A stretch of 13,994 bases of DNA, from positions 1 to 13,994 of the forward strand of contig JBFXAN010000162.1 of assembly GCA_050184225.1 (NCBI GenBank), in the 5' to 3' direction. Position 1 is the stretch's first letter, and every line of letters starts with the position of its first letter. Origin of the DNA: JBFXAN01 sp050184225 (GTDB lineage: Bacteria; Chloroflexota; Dehalococcoidia; CAUJGQ01). A model generated the notes under the pieces. It did no database searches. It worked only from the letters and a program-made list of their open reading frames with translations, and had not been told where the DNA came from. This document shows, piece after piece, positions 1-6,955 of this stretch. The position numbers and the translations under genes are program-made.

Positions 1-20
1 TCCTCATCGGCAAAGGTCAT
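1..20 (-). CDS. Possible start of a UPF0210 (DUF711) family gene, cut by the window edge
   Basis: On the minus strand an ATG at 20-18 opens a frame reading MTFADE before the window ends. UPF0237 ACT-domain genes are commonly followed on the same strand by a UPF0210 gene, whose proteins often begin with a short stretch of this kind before a conserved ILETIRM-type segment. The ACT gene ends 88 bases upstream on the same strand, so the context fits. A GGGAG lies about 11 bases before the ATG, which is a weak ribosome binding site. Six codons cannot prove a family; the call rests mainly on the neighbour. Confidence 0.33.
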
Positions 21-35
21 GAGTCGTTGCGCTCC

Positions 36-94
36 CGGCAATGGGCAGTCGGCAATCGGCAATGGCGAGTACGGTGTTCCATTGCCCATTGCCG
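36..94. repeat. Palindromic intergenic repeat (GGCAATGG family)
   Basis: The arm CGGCAATGGGC at 36-46 is the exact reverse complement of 84-94. Inside it GGCAATGG (58-65) pairs with CCATTGCC (79-86) around a 13-base loop. The unit GGCAAT occurs several times on the top strand. It lies between the ACT gene and the next minus-strand gene, so it would be in their transcript. It looks like a dispersed non-coding palindrome; ORFs across it are low complexity. Confidence 0.6.
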
Positions 95-108
95 ACAGCC
101 CACAGCCG

Positions 109-402
109 CTACACACGGTGCATCGCGTCGAAGATCTCGCGTCGCTGGATGTTCACCTGGACGCCCAGCGATGCGCCGGCCGTGTCGAGCGATGATTTGA
201 CGGCGGCAAACTCGCCCAGCATCGTGTCCAGGCTCACCAGAGCGATCATGGTGAACAGGTCGCCCATCGTCGCCATGCGGATGTCTTCGATATTGATGCC
301 GTGCTGTGCCAGAACGGCGGAGACGCCGGCGACGATGCCGACGCGATCTTCGCCGATCACCGTGACCACGGCCCGACGGGCTGCCGTGTCCGCTGCGTTC
401 AT
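109..402 (-). CDS. ACT domain-containing protein, UPF0237 family
   Basis: This 97-residue protein is a single ACT domain, a small ligand-binding fold that usually senses amino acids or similar metabolites. After a short N-terminal tail the sequence AVVTVIGEDRVGIVAGVSAV gives the first strand, the D-x-V-G-I loop and first helix. INIEDIRMATMGDLFTMIALV follows as the central strands, and a C-terminal strand runs through VQVNIQRREIFDAM. The length is close to the family norm of about 90 residues. I chose the ATG at 402 because a GGAGT lies 11 bases upstream and the ACT fold starts just after it; an in-frame TTG at 438 would only add 12 unconserved residues. Family members are normally encoded beside UPF0210 proteins, and the minus-strand ATG at position 20 may be that partner. 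No ligand can be read from the sequence. Confidence 0.86.
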   Translation of the reverse strand: MNAADTAARRAVVTVIGEDRVGIVAGVSAVLAQHGINIEDIRMATMGDLFTMIALVSLDTMLGEFAAVKSSLDTAGASLGVQVNIQRREIFDAMHRV

Positions 403-440
403 GCTGCTGCCGTACTCCACTCGATGCGTGTGTTGCAAGC

Positions 441-446
441 ATCATA
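441..446 (-). promoter_or_regulatory. Possible -10 element for the ACT gene
   Basis: Read on the minus strand this is TATGAT, five of six to the consensus. It would give a 5' leader of about 30 bases before the ATG at 402. No good -35 hexamer lies 16 to 18 bases upstream, so this is weak. Confidence 0.28.
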
Positions 447-473
447 GCGGCCGTCGCGCGTATACGGACCGTG

Positions 474-503
474 CTGAACGCGCCGCCGCGCCTGCGGTAG
501 AAT
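474..503 (+). promoter_or_regulatory. Possible promoter of the selenoprotein gene
   Basis: TAGAAT (498-503) matches the -10 consensus at five of six positions. A poor -35 candidate, CTGAAC (474-479), lies 18 bases upstream. Transcription would begin near 510, about 40 bases before the GTG start at 552. The hexamer spacing is acceptable but the -35 is weak. Confidence 0.35.
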
Positions 504-551
504 CGCCCTACCAGCGCCGTCTGTGTACAGGCGCCGAGATTGGAGCCGCGT

Positions 552-1445
552 GTGAACCCGAATGGACCCGACGCCACATTCTCGCGGGTTGATCGCTCGC
601 ACCGAACCTTCATCGACTACATCGAGCGTACCCGTGCCCACTACCTGGCCGAAGGATTCAATAACCCATACCAGTGGGCCTTCTTCGACACCGTCCCGTT
701 CCAACGGTTCGAGAAACCCGCCGCCGCCTCACGTATTGCGTTGATCACGACGGCAGCCGAGTTCCAACCAGATCGCGGCGACCAGGGGCCGCATGCCCCC
801 TACAACAACGACGCCAAGTTCAGCGATGTCTACCAGCGGCCGATCGACCCGCCGCCTGACCTCCGCATCTCCCATATCGCCTACGACCGCACCAACACCG
901 TGCCGGCCGATATCAACGCCTATTTTCCCCTCGCCCAGATGAAGGCGTTTGTCGAACGGGGCGGGATCGGCAGCCTGCCGTCCCGGTTCTACGCCGTGCC
1001 GACCCTCCGTAGTCAGCGACACACGATCGAGATCGACGCCCCGAGCATCCTCGCGTGGTGCCGGGAGGATGCCGTCGATGCCGCCGTCCTCCCCGCCGTT
1101 TGACCGGTCTGTCACCAGACCGTGAGTCTGGTCGCCCGCCACCTCGAAGCGAACGGCATCCCCACCGTGATCGTCGGCTGTGCCAGGGACGTCGTCGAAC
1201 ACTGCGGGGTGCCGCGGTTCCTGTTCTCCGACTTTCCGTTGGGGAACCCTTGCGGCCGCCCCTTCGATGTCGAGATGCAGCACGCGATTCTCGCGATGGC
1301 GCTCGACCTCTTGGAGTCCGCTCTCATGCCGCGCACCACCGTGCAGACGCCATTTGTCTGGGACGCTGACCACGCCTGGAAGCAGCGATACCTCAACAGC
1401 CCCGCCGCCGCCGAACCGGGGAGCACGCAAAGCCAAAGAGGCTAG
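552..1445 (+). CDS. Selenocysteine-containing GrdB/PrdB-like protein (glycine/sarcosine/betaine/proline reductase selenoprotein B family), read through an in-frame TGA
   Basis: The gene is read as one 297-residue protein with selenocysteine at codon 184 (TGA 1101-1103). Before the TGA come an N-terminal FIDYIERTRAHYLAEGFNNP segment, DLRISHIAYDR, DINAYFPLAQMK and a GGIGSLPSRFYA loop, then the strand VDAAVLPAV. Straight after the TGA the same frame continues PVCHQTVSLVARHLEANGIP, then GVPRFLFSDFPLGNP and a final helix. This matches the U-x-x-C-H-Q-T active site of GrdB-like proteins, where some relatives carry Cys at the Sec position. GTG 552 is chosen as start because GGAG lies six bases upstream; a TTG at 540 is the alternative. 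Substrate is unknown: no grdA, grdC or prdA partner is visible, so it may be a stand-alone redox enzyme. Split calls at 552-1103 and 1122-1445 would be artefacts. The 3' end shares CTAG with the convergent LysR gene. Confidence 0.86.
1101..1132 (+). promoter_or_regulatory. Sec codon TGA with a candidate bacterial SECIS hairpin
   Basis: TGA 1101-1103 is followed after 10 bases by a perfect 7-bp stem, ACCAGAC (1114-1120) with GTCTGGT (1126-1132), closed by the loop CGTGA (1121-1125). A G stands second in the loop, 19 bases after the UGA. This fits the general bacterial SECIS pattern: an in-frame hairpin just 3' of UGA with an apical G roughly 16 to 37 bases away. The hairpin lies inside the coding sequence for HQTVSLV, as expected for bacteria. 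Binding to SelB is inferred. Confidence 0.75.
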
Positions 1446-2344
1446 CTCGGGTCTGCCCCCGCGGAATCGGACCATCGCTCGAGCAGGTGATCGCGCAGCA
1501 CCCGCGCGGCGCGGGAGAGATACCGATCGTCCCGCCAGGCCAGCGCCAGCGTTCGCCGTGGCGCCGGTGGGTGCAGCCGCACGCCCACCGGCCGGTCCGG
1601 ACTTCCGTCCAGCGCGAGCCTGGGGACGAGCGTCACGCCAAGACCCGCCGCACACAGGCGCAAAACCGTCTCCGTCTCGCCGCCGTCCAGCACCACCCGC
1701 GGCCGGAACCCCGCCTGATGACAGGCGGACAGCACTGACTCCCGCAGCCCATATCCCTCGCGATACAGGACAAACGGCTCGCCCGCCGCCTCGTCCAATC
1801 CAACAGCATCACGCGTCGCGAACCGATGCTCCGGCGCGACGCCGAGCAGTAACTCCTCCTCGACGATCGTCCGCACCTGAAGCGACGCACGATGCGCCGG
1901 CAGCGTCACCACAGCCAGATCGATCGCACCGGAAACAAGATCGCCTTCCAGCGCCACCGCCCCGCCTTCGAACAGCCGTACCTCGATCGCCGGATACTCC
2001 TGGATGAACGACCCCAACCAGGACGGCAGCAGGTGGATGGCGACGGTCGGCGTCGTTCCCAGGCGCACGACACCAGAGGGTGCCGCAACCTGTTCGGCAA
2101 TCTCCTGTCGCGCGTCATCGACCGCTGCCAGCGCTCGACGCGCGTATGGCAGCAGGCTCGCCCCTGCCGCCGTCAGCCGCACGCTCCGGCTGGTGCGCTC
2201 AAACAGTGCCGTACCGACCTCCCGCTCCAGCGCCCGAATCTGCTGACTCAAGGACGGTTGCGCGACATGTAGCTGCTCCGCCGCCCGCGTGAAGTTCCGC
2301 AACTCCGCCACCCGCACGAAGTACTCCAACTGCCGCAGTTCCAT
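1442..2344 (-). CDS. LysR-family transcriptional regulator
   Basis: The 300-residue length is typical of LysR regulators. The N-terminal winged helix-turn-helix is clear: MELRQLEYFVRVAELRNFTR, then AAEQLHVAQPSLSQQIRALE and VGTALFERTSRSVRLTAAG in about residues 1-65. A linker helix follows, and a substrate-binding-type effector domain begins near residue 90 with VRLGTTPTVA and includes GETETVLRLCAAGLGVTLVP. The ATG at 2344 is preferred because LysR proteins normally start at this MELRQL; an ATG at 2383 would add 13 residues. A GAGG lies nine bases before it. The gene is divergent from the flavoprotein gene at 2643 and converges tail to tail on the selenoprotein gene. Divergent LysR genes often control the neighbour, so the flavoprotein is the first target to suspect. 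The effector is unknown. Confidence 0.93.
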   Translation of the reverse strand: MELRQLEYFVRVAELRNFTRAAEQLHVAQPSLSQQIRALEREVGTALFERTSRSVRLTAAGASLLPYARRALAAVDDARQEIAEQVAAPSGVVRLGTTPTVAIHLLPSWLGSFIQEYPAIEVRLFEGGAVALEGDLVSGAIDLAVVTLPAHRASLQVRTIVEEELLLGVAPEHRFATRDAVGLDEAAGEPFVLYREGYGLRESVLSACHQAGFRPRVVLDGGETETVLRLCAAGLGVTLVPRLALDGSPDRPVGVRLHPPAPRRTLALAWRDDRYLSRAARVLRDHLLERWSDSAGADPS

Positions 2345-2392
2345 CTCCCCGATCCTCAGAGCGTGTTTGAGACGCGTGTCCATCGGCCCACC

Positions 2393-2470
2393 GTGTCATC
2401 CTGAGCGACAGCGAAGGATCTCGGACGTTATCAGACCTCCGAGATCCTTCGCTGTCGCTCAGGATGACAC
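2393..2470. repeat. Perfect 33-bp inverted repeat (TCATCCTGAGCG family)
   Basis: The arm at 2393-2425 is the exact reverse complement of 2438-2470, with a 12-base loop. The arm contains TCATCCTGAG and GAAGGATCT, a motif I recall from dispersed repeats of many environmental bacterial genomes; its translation (CHPERQRR, SFAVAQDD) is a common spurious ORF signature. It lies between the divergent LysR and flavoprotein genes. It could act as a transcript-ending or mRNA-stabilising hairpin, but there is no T-run, so a mobile palindrome (MITE or REP-like) is likelier. Confidence 0.9.
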
Positions 2471-2578
2471 GGGCACGTCATGTCGGTGATTCCAGTTCGC
2501 TCTCTTCAATAGCTCGTGCCTATTGATGATAGAACATCTACGTCTTGGACATCTCAATCATGTGCCCATAGCGTGAAG

Positions 2579-2601
2579 GTGTGAGGGGTAACACCCCACA
2601 C
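2579..2601 (+). promoter_or_regulatory. Small hairpin in the flavoprotein leader
   Basis: GTGTG, a bulge, then GGGGT faces ACCCC and ACAC across a three-base loop, so a short imperfect hairpin can form about 40 bases before the GTG start at 2643. It might be a protein site or a leader structure. No T-run follows. Support is the pairing only. Confidence 0.27.
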
Positions 2602-2642
2602 GGCCGATCCGCCCGAAACCCCGACCCAGAAAGGACATACTC

Positions 2643-4397
2643 GTGAACACAAACACCGTGAGCTTCATGTCCGATATCGAGACGCGCTCGACCGGCGTCC
2701 TCGTCATCGGCGCCGGCGCGGCGGGACTCCGCGCCGCCATCGAACTGCACCAGCGCGGTGTGTCCACCATCGTGCTGGGCAAGCGGGCGCGCGACGACGC
2801 CCATACTGTCCTCGCCGCCGGCGGCATCAACGCCGCCCTCGCGACGATGGACCCGGAAGACACGCCGCTGATCCATGCCGCCGACACGCTGCGCGAGGGC
2901 CGAATGCTCGGCGACCCTCGTGCGGTCGAGATCCTCTGTCGGGAGGCGCCACGTGCGATCGAGGAACTTGTCGAGTGGGGCGCAGACTTTGCCCGCGACG
3001 ACGACGGCCGTCTGCTTCAGCGATACTTCGGCGCTCACCGCTACCGGCGCACCTGCTTCTCCGGTGATGTGACGGGCAAAGCCGTGCTCTTCGCGCTCCT
3101 CGCCGAGGCAGACCGTCGTGCCATCGAGATCGTGGGTGGCGTCTACGTCACCGGCCTCCTGCGCGACGCGGACGGCATCTGCGGCGCCGTCGGCATCCAG
3201 CTCGCGGACGGACGCCCGATCATCTTCGCCGCCCGTGCCGTCCTGCTCGCCGCCGGCGGACACATCCGCGTCTACCGGCGCAGTTCCTCCCGCATCGGCG
3301 AGAACACCGGCGACGGCATGGCGCTGGCCTTCCGCGCCGGTGCGGAGTTGATGGACATGGAGATGGTTCAGTTCCATCCCACCGGCATGGTCAGTCCGCC
3401 CGATCTCGAGGGGACGCTCGTTACGGAGGCCGTGCGAGGCGAGGGCGGCATCCTCACCAATGCTGGCGGCGAGCGCTTCATGCGGCGTTACGATCCCGAC
3501 CGCCTGGAACTGAGCACCCGCGACCGCGTCGCCCTGGCGATCGCCACCGAGATCCGTGAAGGGCGGGGCACGCCGGCAAACGCCGTGTATCTCTCGCTTG
3601 GTCACGTCGCGCCGGAGGTGATCGCGGAGCGACTGCCAAGGATGCTCGCCCAGTTTCGCGACGTCGGCATCGACATCACCCGCGAGCCGATGGAGGTGGC
3701 CCCGACCGCCCACTACTCGATGGGGGGTGTCCGGGTGCGACCGGAAACGCACGCCACGACCATACCCGGACTCTTCGCCGCCGGCGAGGTCACGGCCGGT
3801 GTCCATGGTGCCAACCGTCTCGGAGGCAACAGTCTGGCCGAGTGCGTCGTTTTCGGCCGGATCGCCGCGACCGCCGCCGCCGATTGGAGCGGGAACCGAG
3901 GCGCTCCCGTCCTCGATGCAGCCCAGATCGCGGAAGGGCTGCAACCGCTCGCCCACGGAGAATCAGACCCGGCCGCCGCCCCAGCGCTCGCCGCCGAGCT
4001 GCGCGCGCTCATGTGGTCAGACGCCGGCCTCCTCCGCGATGACGCAACACTCCGCGATGCCATCATCCGCATCGAAGACTTGGAAGAACGCGCCCATGCA
4101 CTCGATGGACATGGATTGTGTGGACAAGCCCTTGCCGCCGCCCTCGATCTGCCCAACCTGCTCATCACCGCCCGCGCTACCGTGCTTTCCGCTCTGACCC
4201 GGACCGAGAGCCGCGGCGCCCATCAGCGCAGCGACCATCCCGACACAGACCCCACCTGGTTGCGAAACATCATCTGCCATCGCGACAACGGCTCGATCAC
4301 CGTGCATATCGAACCCGTCTCTGCGCCATCTGCCGATCTCGCCGCTGCCCTCCGCGACACCGATCGCATTCCCGTCACTCACCACGGGCTTGAATAA
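2643..4397 (+). CDS. FAD-dependent succinate dehydrogenase/fumarate reductase-type flavoprotein
   Basis: The 584-residue protein has the full SdhA/FrdA/NadB architecture. Residues 19-28 form the FAD dinucleotide fold with GAGAAG. HTVLAAGGINAAL carries His54 where SdhA and FrdA attach FAD covalently; L-aspartate oxidases usually lack this His, so I favour SdhA/FrdA. Catalytic-type residues are present: His245 in HPTGM, TEAVRGEGG (261-269), Arg293, His357 in TAHYSMGG and Arg392 in HGANRLGGNSLAE. A helical C-terminal domain follows from about 430 and ends in RNIICHRDNGSITVHIEPV. Start: GTG 2643 has AAAGGA seven bases upstream; ATG 2667 has no such site. The gene is orphan: no iron-sulfur or membrane-anchor subunit lies within reach. 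It may be a stand-alone soluble oxidoreductase or work with a distant partner. The divergent LysR gene may regulate it. Confidence 0.9.
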   Translation: MNTNTVSFMSDIETRSTGVLVIGAGAAGLRAAIELHQRGVSTIVLGKRARDDAHTVLAAGGINAALATMDPEDTPLIHAADTLREGRMLGDPRAVEILCREAPRAIEELVEWGADFARDDDGRLLQRYFGAHRYRRTCFSGDVTGKAVLFALLAEADRRAIEIVGGVYVTGLLRDADGICGAVGIQLADGRPIIFAARAVLLAAGGHIRVYRRSSSRIGENTGDGMALAFRAGAELMDMEMVQFHPTGMVSPPDLEGTLVTEAVRGEGGILTNAGGERFMRRYDPDRLELSTRDRVALAIATEIREGRGTPANAVYLSLGHVAPEVIAERLPRMLAQFRDVGIDITREPMEVAPTAHYSMGGVRVRPETHATTIPGLFAAGEVTAGVHGANRLGGNSLAECVVFGRIAATAAADWSGNRGAPVLDAAQIAEGLQPLAHGESDPAAAPALAAELRALMWSDAGLLRDDATLRDAIIRIEDLEERAHALDGHGLCGQALAAALDLPNLLITARATVLSALTRTESRGAHQRSDHPDTDPTWLRNIICHRDNGSITVHIEPVSAPSADLAAALRDTDRIPVTHHGLE

Positions 4398-4437
4398 CGA
4401 TACCGTTAGGAACTTAAACCCTGATCATCCTCTTCCG

Positions 4438-4491
4438 CCCTCACCCCCGACCCCTCTCCCGTCGGGACGGGAGAGGGGTCGGGGGTGAGGG
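4438..4491. repeat. Palindromic repeat (CCCTCACCCCCGACCCC family), copy 1
   Basis: The arm at 4438-4463 is an exact 26-base reverse complement of 4466-4491, leaving two bases between, so the real hairpin has a slightly larger loop. It contains CCCTCACCCCCGACCCC and its translation gives LTPDPSP. A related, more complex copy is at 12904-13032. It fills most of the gap between the flavoprotein and the membrane protein at 4563, and an ORF start placed inside it (4485) is not credible. Confidence 0.9.
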
Positions 4492-4562
4492 CCACTCCCC
4501 ATCCCGCCACGCAGTACCATGAGTACGTCAACGCAGCCGGCGGCCGAATATGGGAGGCAACG

Positions 4563-5099
4563 ATGCCTGATGAAACCTTCGCATTTCGCGGACTGAGACG
4601 CTTCATCGCGCTCGGCGTGATCGCCGGCCTGACGCAGGTTGTCGCCGGGTTGTCGACCCTAGGCATCTTCGGCCGGCGCAAGCGCGTCGCTCCGATACTG
4701 AGCAGCGTCTGGCTCTGTGGAACTGGTGTGGTCGCCATCGCTGCCTTTCTCTCCTGCCGGAACGGACGCGTCAGCCTCACGGATCAGGGAGTCGATGTTC
4801 GCCTCGGCTGGCTCTGGCGTCAGGTGATTCCCTATGCCACGATCGCCGCTGCCGTGCCGATGGATCGCTCCTTCATCGAGGGTTTCGGCATCCGCACCGA
4901 CTTCCGTGGTACGGTCGCCGTCGTTCCGTGGGGCACGGATGTCGTCGCCCTCGACCTTTCGCCGCCCTATGACCTACCCATCTTCTTCGTGGTCAAGCAG
5001 AAAGATGCGCGTCGCCTCCAGCTTGGCGTTGAAGAGGAAGACCGGTTTGTCTCGTCGGTGATGCAGCGCGTGCTCGCCACGCCGCCGGCTCGCGCCTGA
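4563..5099 (+). CDS. Hypothetical membrane protein with two N-terminal helices and a PH-like soluble domain
   Basis: I do not recognise a named family. The 178-residue protein starts with MPDETFAFRGLRRF. It then shows two hydrophobic segments at about residues 12-34 and 43-63, separated by a basic GRRKR loop, so the loop is probably cytoplasmic. The rest is soluble and rich in beta-type sequence (GRVSLTDQGVDVRLGWLWRQ, GTVAVVPWGTDVVALDLSPP), which resembles bacterial PH-like domains attached to membrane helices. The ATG at 4563 is certain enough: GGGAGG lies five bases upstream, whereas the longer frame from 4485 begins inside a repeat. It precedes the GH13 glucosidase by 65 bases on the same strand and may be cotranscribed with it, but nothing shows a shared function. 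Confidence 0.75.
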   Translation: MPDETFAFRGLRRFIALGVIAGLTQVVAGLSTLGIFGRRKRVAPILSSVWLCGTGVVAIAAFLSCRNGRVSLTDQGVDVRLGWLWRQVIPYATIAAAVPMDRSFIEGFGIRTDFRGTVAVVPWGTDVVALDLSPPYDLPIFFVVKQKDARRLQLGVEEEDRFVSSVMQRVLATPPARA

Positions 5100-5164
5100 C
5101 GGTCGCCACGCACCGGCCGTGTCACTGCCCGCCGCACACCCTCGTCACCGTCATGGAGGCGCAA

Positions 5165-6814
5165 ATGGAGCAAGACCAATTCGTCTGGTGGAAGCACGGC
5201 GTCGTCTATCAGATCTACCCGCGCAGCTTTCAGGACAGCAACGGCGATGGCATCGGCGACCTCCAGGGTGTGCTCGACCGGCTCGACTATCTCAACGATG
5301 GCACCGACCGCTCGCTCGGCATCGATGCGATCTGGTTTTCGCCGACCTTTCCTTCGCCGATGAAGGACTTCGGCTACGATGTCTCCGACTATATCGGCGT
5401 CCATCCCGACTTCGGCGACCTGGTGACGATGGACCGGCTGATCGCCGCCTGTCACGAGCGCGGCATCAGAGTGATGCTTGACTTCGTACCGAACCATTCC
5501 TCCGACCAGCATCCCTGGTTCATCGAGTCCCGCTCCGGCAGGACCAATCCCAAGCGCGACTGGTATGTCTGGCGCGACGCGAAGCCGGACGGCAGCCCGC
5601 CGAACAACTGGCTCGCCACCTTCGGCGGATCATCGTGGGAGTGGGATGAGGCGACCGGCCAGTACTACCTCCACTCCTTCCTCAAAGAGCAACCGGACCT
5701 GAACTGGCGCAATCTTGAGGTCGAGCAGGCGATGCTCGATGTGCTTCGATTCTGGATGGATCGCGGCATTGACGGTTTCCGGATCGACGTCGTCGGCATG
5801 ATCCTGAAGGATCCCGAACTCCGCGATAATCCCACGAACCCCGATCCGCGCGTTGCCGAGATCTACGGCCAGGCCTGGGCGCAGGAGCACATCTACGACC
5901 GCAACTTTCCTGATGTCTTCGACAAGATGCGCGACATTCGCCGGACGACGGACGAGTATCCCGACCGGATGGCGATTGGCGAAGCCTTCGGCGACGCCGC
6001 TACCCTGATGCGCTTCATGGGTGGTGAGGCGCTCGACGGCCTACACCTTGCCTTCAACTTCCAGCTGATCCGCGAAGGCCGCACGTCGGAGGGGAACACG
6101 GCCTGGGATGCCGTTCGCATTCGTCGCGTCGTTGACCAGACGGAAGCCGCCTTACCTCAAGGCGCCTGGACCAACTACGTCTGGGGCAACCACGATGTCT
6201 CTCGGTTCATCAGTCGCTACAACGTCGATGGGCGTGGCCGCGATCGGGCACGCATCGCCGCCATGCTGCTGCTCACGCTCCGAGGCATGCCCTTCATCTA
6301 CTACGGCGAAGAGATCGGGATGGAGGACGTTCCCATTCCCGAGGACCGTGCCCACGATCCCGCCCGCTTTGCCGGACCCAACCGCGACCCGGAGCGGACG
6401 CCCATGCCCTGGACCGCCGAGCCAGGCCGCGGCTTTACCAGTGGTGAGCCGTGGCTTCCCTTCGGCGATCCGCGGATCAACGTCGCGGACCAACAGGACA
6501 ACCCCGCCTCCCTGCTCACGCTCTATCGCCGGCTGCTCTGGTATCGCAAAGGCTCCGATGCCCTTCGCTTCGGTGACTACCGGCCCGTCGAAGTTGAGCC
6601 GGACCAGGTGTTCGCCTATCTTCGCGAGGCAGACGGCGATCGCCTTCTCGTCCTGCTCAACTTTGGCATCGAAACGGCCGATGTCACGCTGCCTGAGGGC
6701 ATCGCGCCGAGCGGCCCCGTCGTGTCAACCCGGCCCGACTGCGCCGCTGCCACGATACCCAACGCCCCGATTCGTCTCGCCGAACTGGAAGGGCTGATCC
6801 TCACACTGGCGTAG
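5165..6814 (+). CDS. GH13 alpha-glucosidase (oligo-1,6-glucosidase-like)
   Basis: The 549-residue enzyme belongs to glycoside hydrolase family 13 and should release glucose from the non-reducing end of short alpha-glucosides in the cytoplasm; there is no signal peptide. The barrel starts at VVYQIYPRSF with DSNGDGIGD (24-32), a calcium-site-like loop. Conserved regions are DFVPNHSS (106-113), GFRIDVV with nucleophile Asp208, GEAFGD with acid/base Glu273, and VWGNHDVSRF with Asp344. QPDLNW (176-181) is also present. After the barrel, the C-terminal beta domain ends in LLVLLNF and LEGLILTL. Val209 after the nucleophile is the residue associated with alpha-1,6 activity in this group, where Ala or Thr favours alpha-1,4; that specificity is inferred. 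Start at ATG 5165: GGAGG lies five bases upstream and overlaps an in-frame ATG at 5153. Confidence 0.95.
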   Translation: MEQDQFVWWKHGVVYQIYPRSFQDSNGDGIGDLQGVLDRLDYLNDGTDRSLGIDAIWFSPTFPSPMKDFGYDVSDYIGVHPDFGDLVTMDRLIAACHERGIRVMLDFVPNHSSDQHPWFIESRSGRTNPKRDWYVWRDAKPDGSPPNNWLATFGGSSWEWDEATGQYYLHSFLKEQPDLNWRNLEVEQAMLDVLRFWMDRGIDGFRIDVVGMILKDPELRDNPTNPDPRVAEIYGQAWAQEHIYDRNFPDVFDKMRDIRRTTDEYPDRMAIGEAFGDAATLMRFMGGEALDGLHLAFNFQLIREGRTSEGNTAWDAVRIRRVVDQTEAALPQGAWTNYVWGNHDVSRFISRYNVDGRGRDRARIAAMLLLTLRGMPFIYYGEEIGMEDVPIPEDRAHDPARFAGPNRDPERTPMPWTAEPGRGFTSGEPWLPFGDPRINVADQQDNPASLLTLYRRLLWYRKGSDALRFGDYRPVEVEPDQVFAYLREADGDRLLVLLNFGIETADVTLPEGIAPSGPVVSTRPDCAAATIPNAPIRLAELEGLILTLA

Positions 6815-6926
6815 CACGAATGCTGGTGCAGAATGAGCGAGATCGAGCGCACACGAACGAGGTCCGGCGAGGAATCGTATCGTCGATGTGCACAGCATGA
6901 ATCGCCAATGACCCTGCTTTCCCCTC

Positions 6927-6955
6927 TTGGCGTGTAGCAGCTCTTGGCGTATCAT
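6927..6955 (+). promoter_or_regulatory. Sigma-70-type promoter for the mgtE leader
   Basis: TTGGCG (6927-6932) and TATCAT (6950-6955) are separated by exactly 17 bases; the -10 matches five of six and the -35 four of six. Transcription would start near 6962, giving a leader of about 440 bases before mgtE. A second TTGGCG sits at 6944-6949. Confidence 0.5.

Noticed and set aside
1101..1103. TGA as a true stop, giving two separate genes or a pseudogene
   Set aside because: Sequence on both sides belongs to one family in one frame, the motif PVCHQT starts right after the TGA, and a SECIS-like hairpin follows. The second half has no ribosome binding site of its own.
729..1655. 308-codon minus-strand ORF opposite the selenoprotein and LysR ends
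   Set aside because: It crosses two supported genes on different strands and has no recognisable domain.
2538..3956. Long minus-strand ORF opposite the flavoprotein gene
   Set aside because: Its translation is rich in Gly, Asp, Arg and Ala without domain motifs; it is a high-GC shadow of a clear enzyme gene.
2643..4397. L-aspartate oxidase (NadB) identity for the flavoprotein
   Set aside because: His54 in HTVLAAGG sits where SdhA/FrdA bind FAD covalently and NadB usually does not; no nadA or nadC lies nearby. Not fully excluded.
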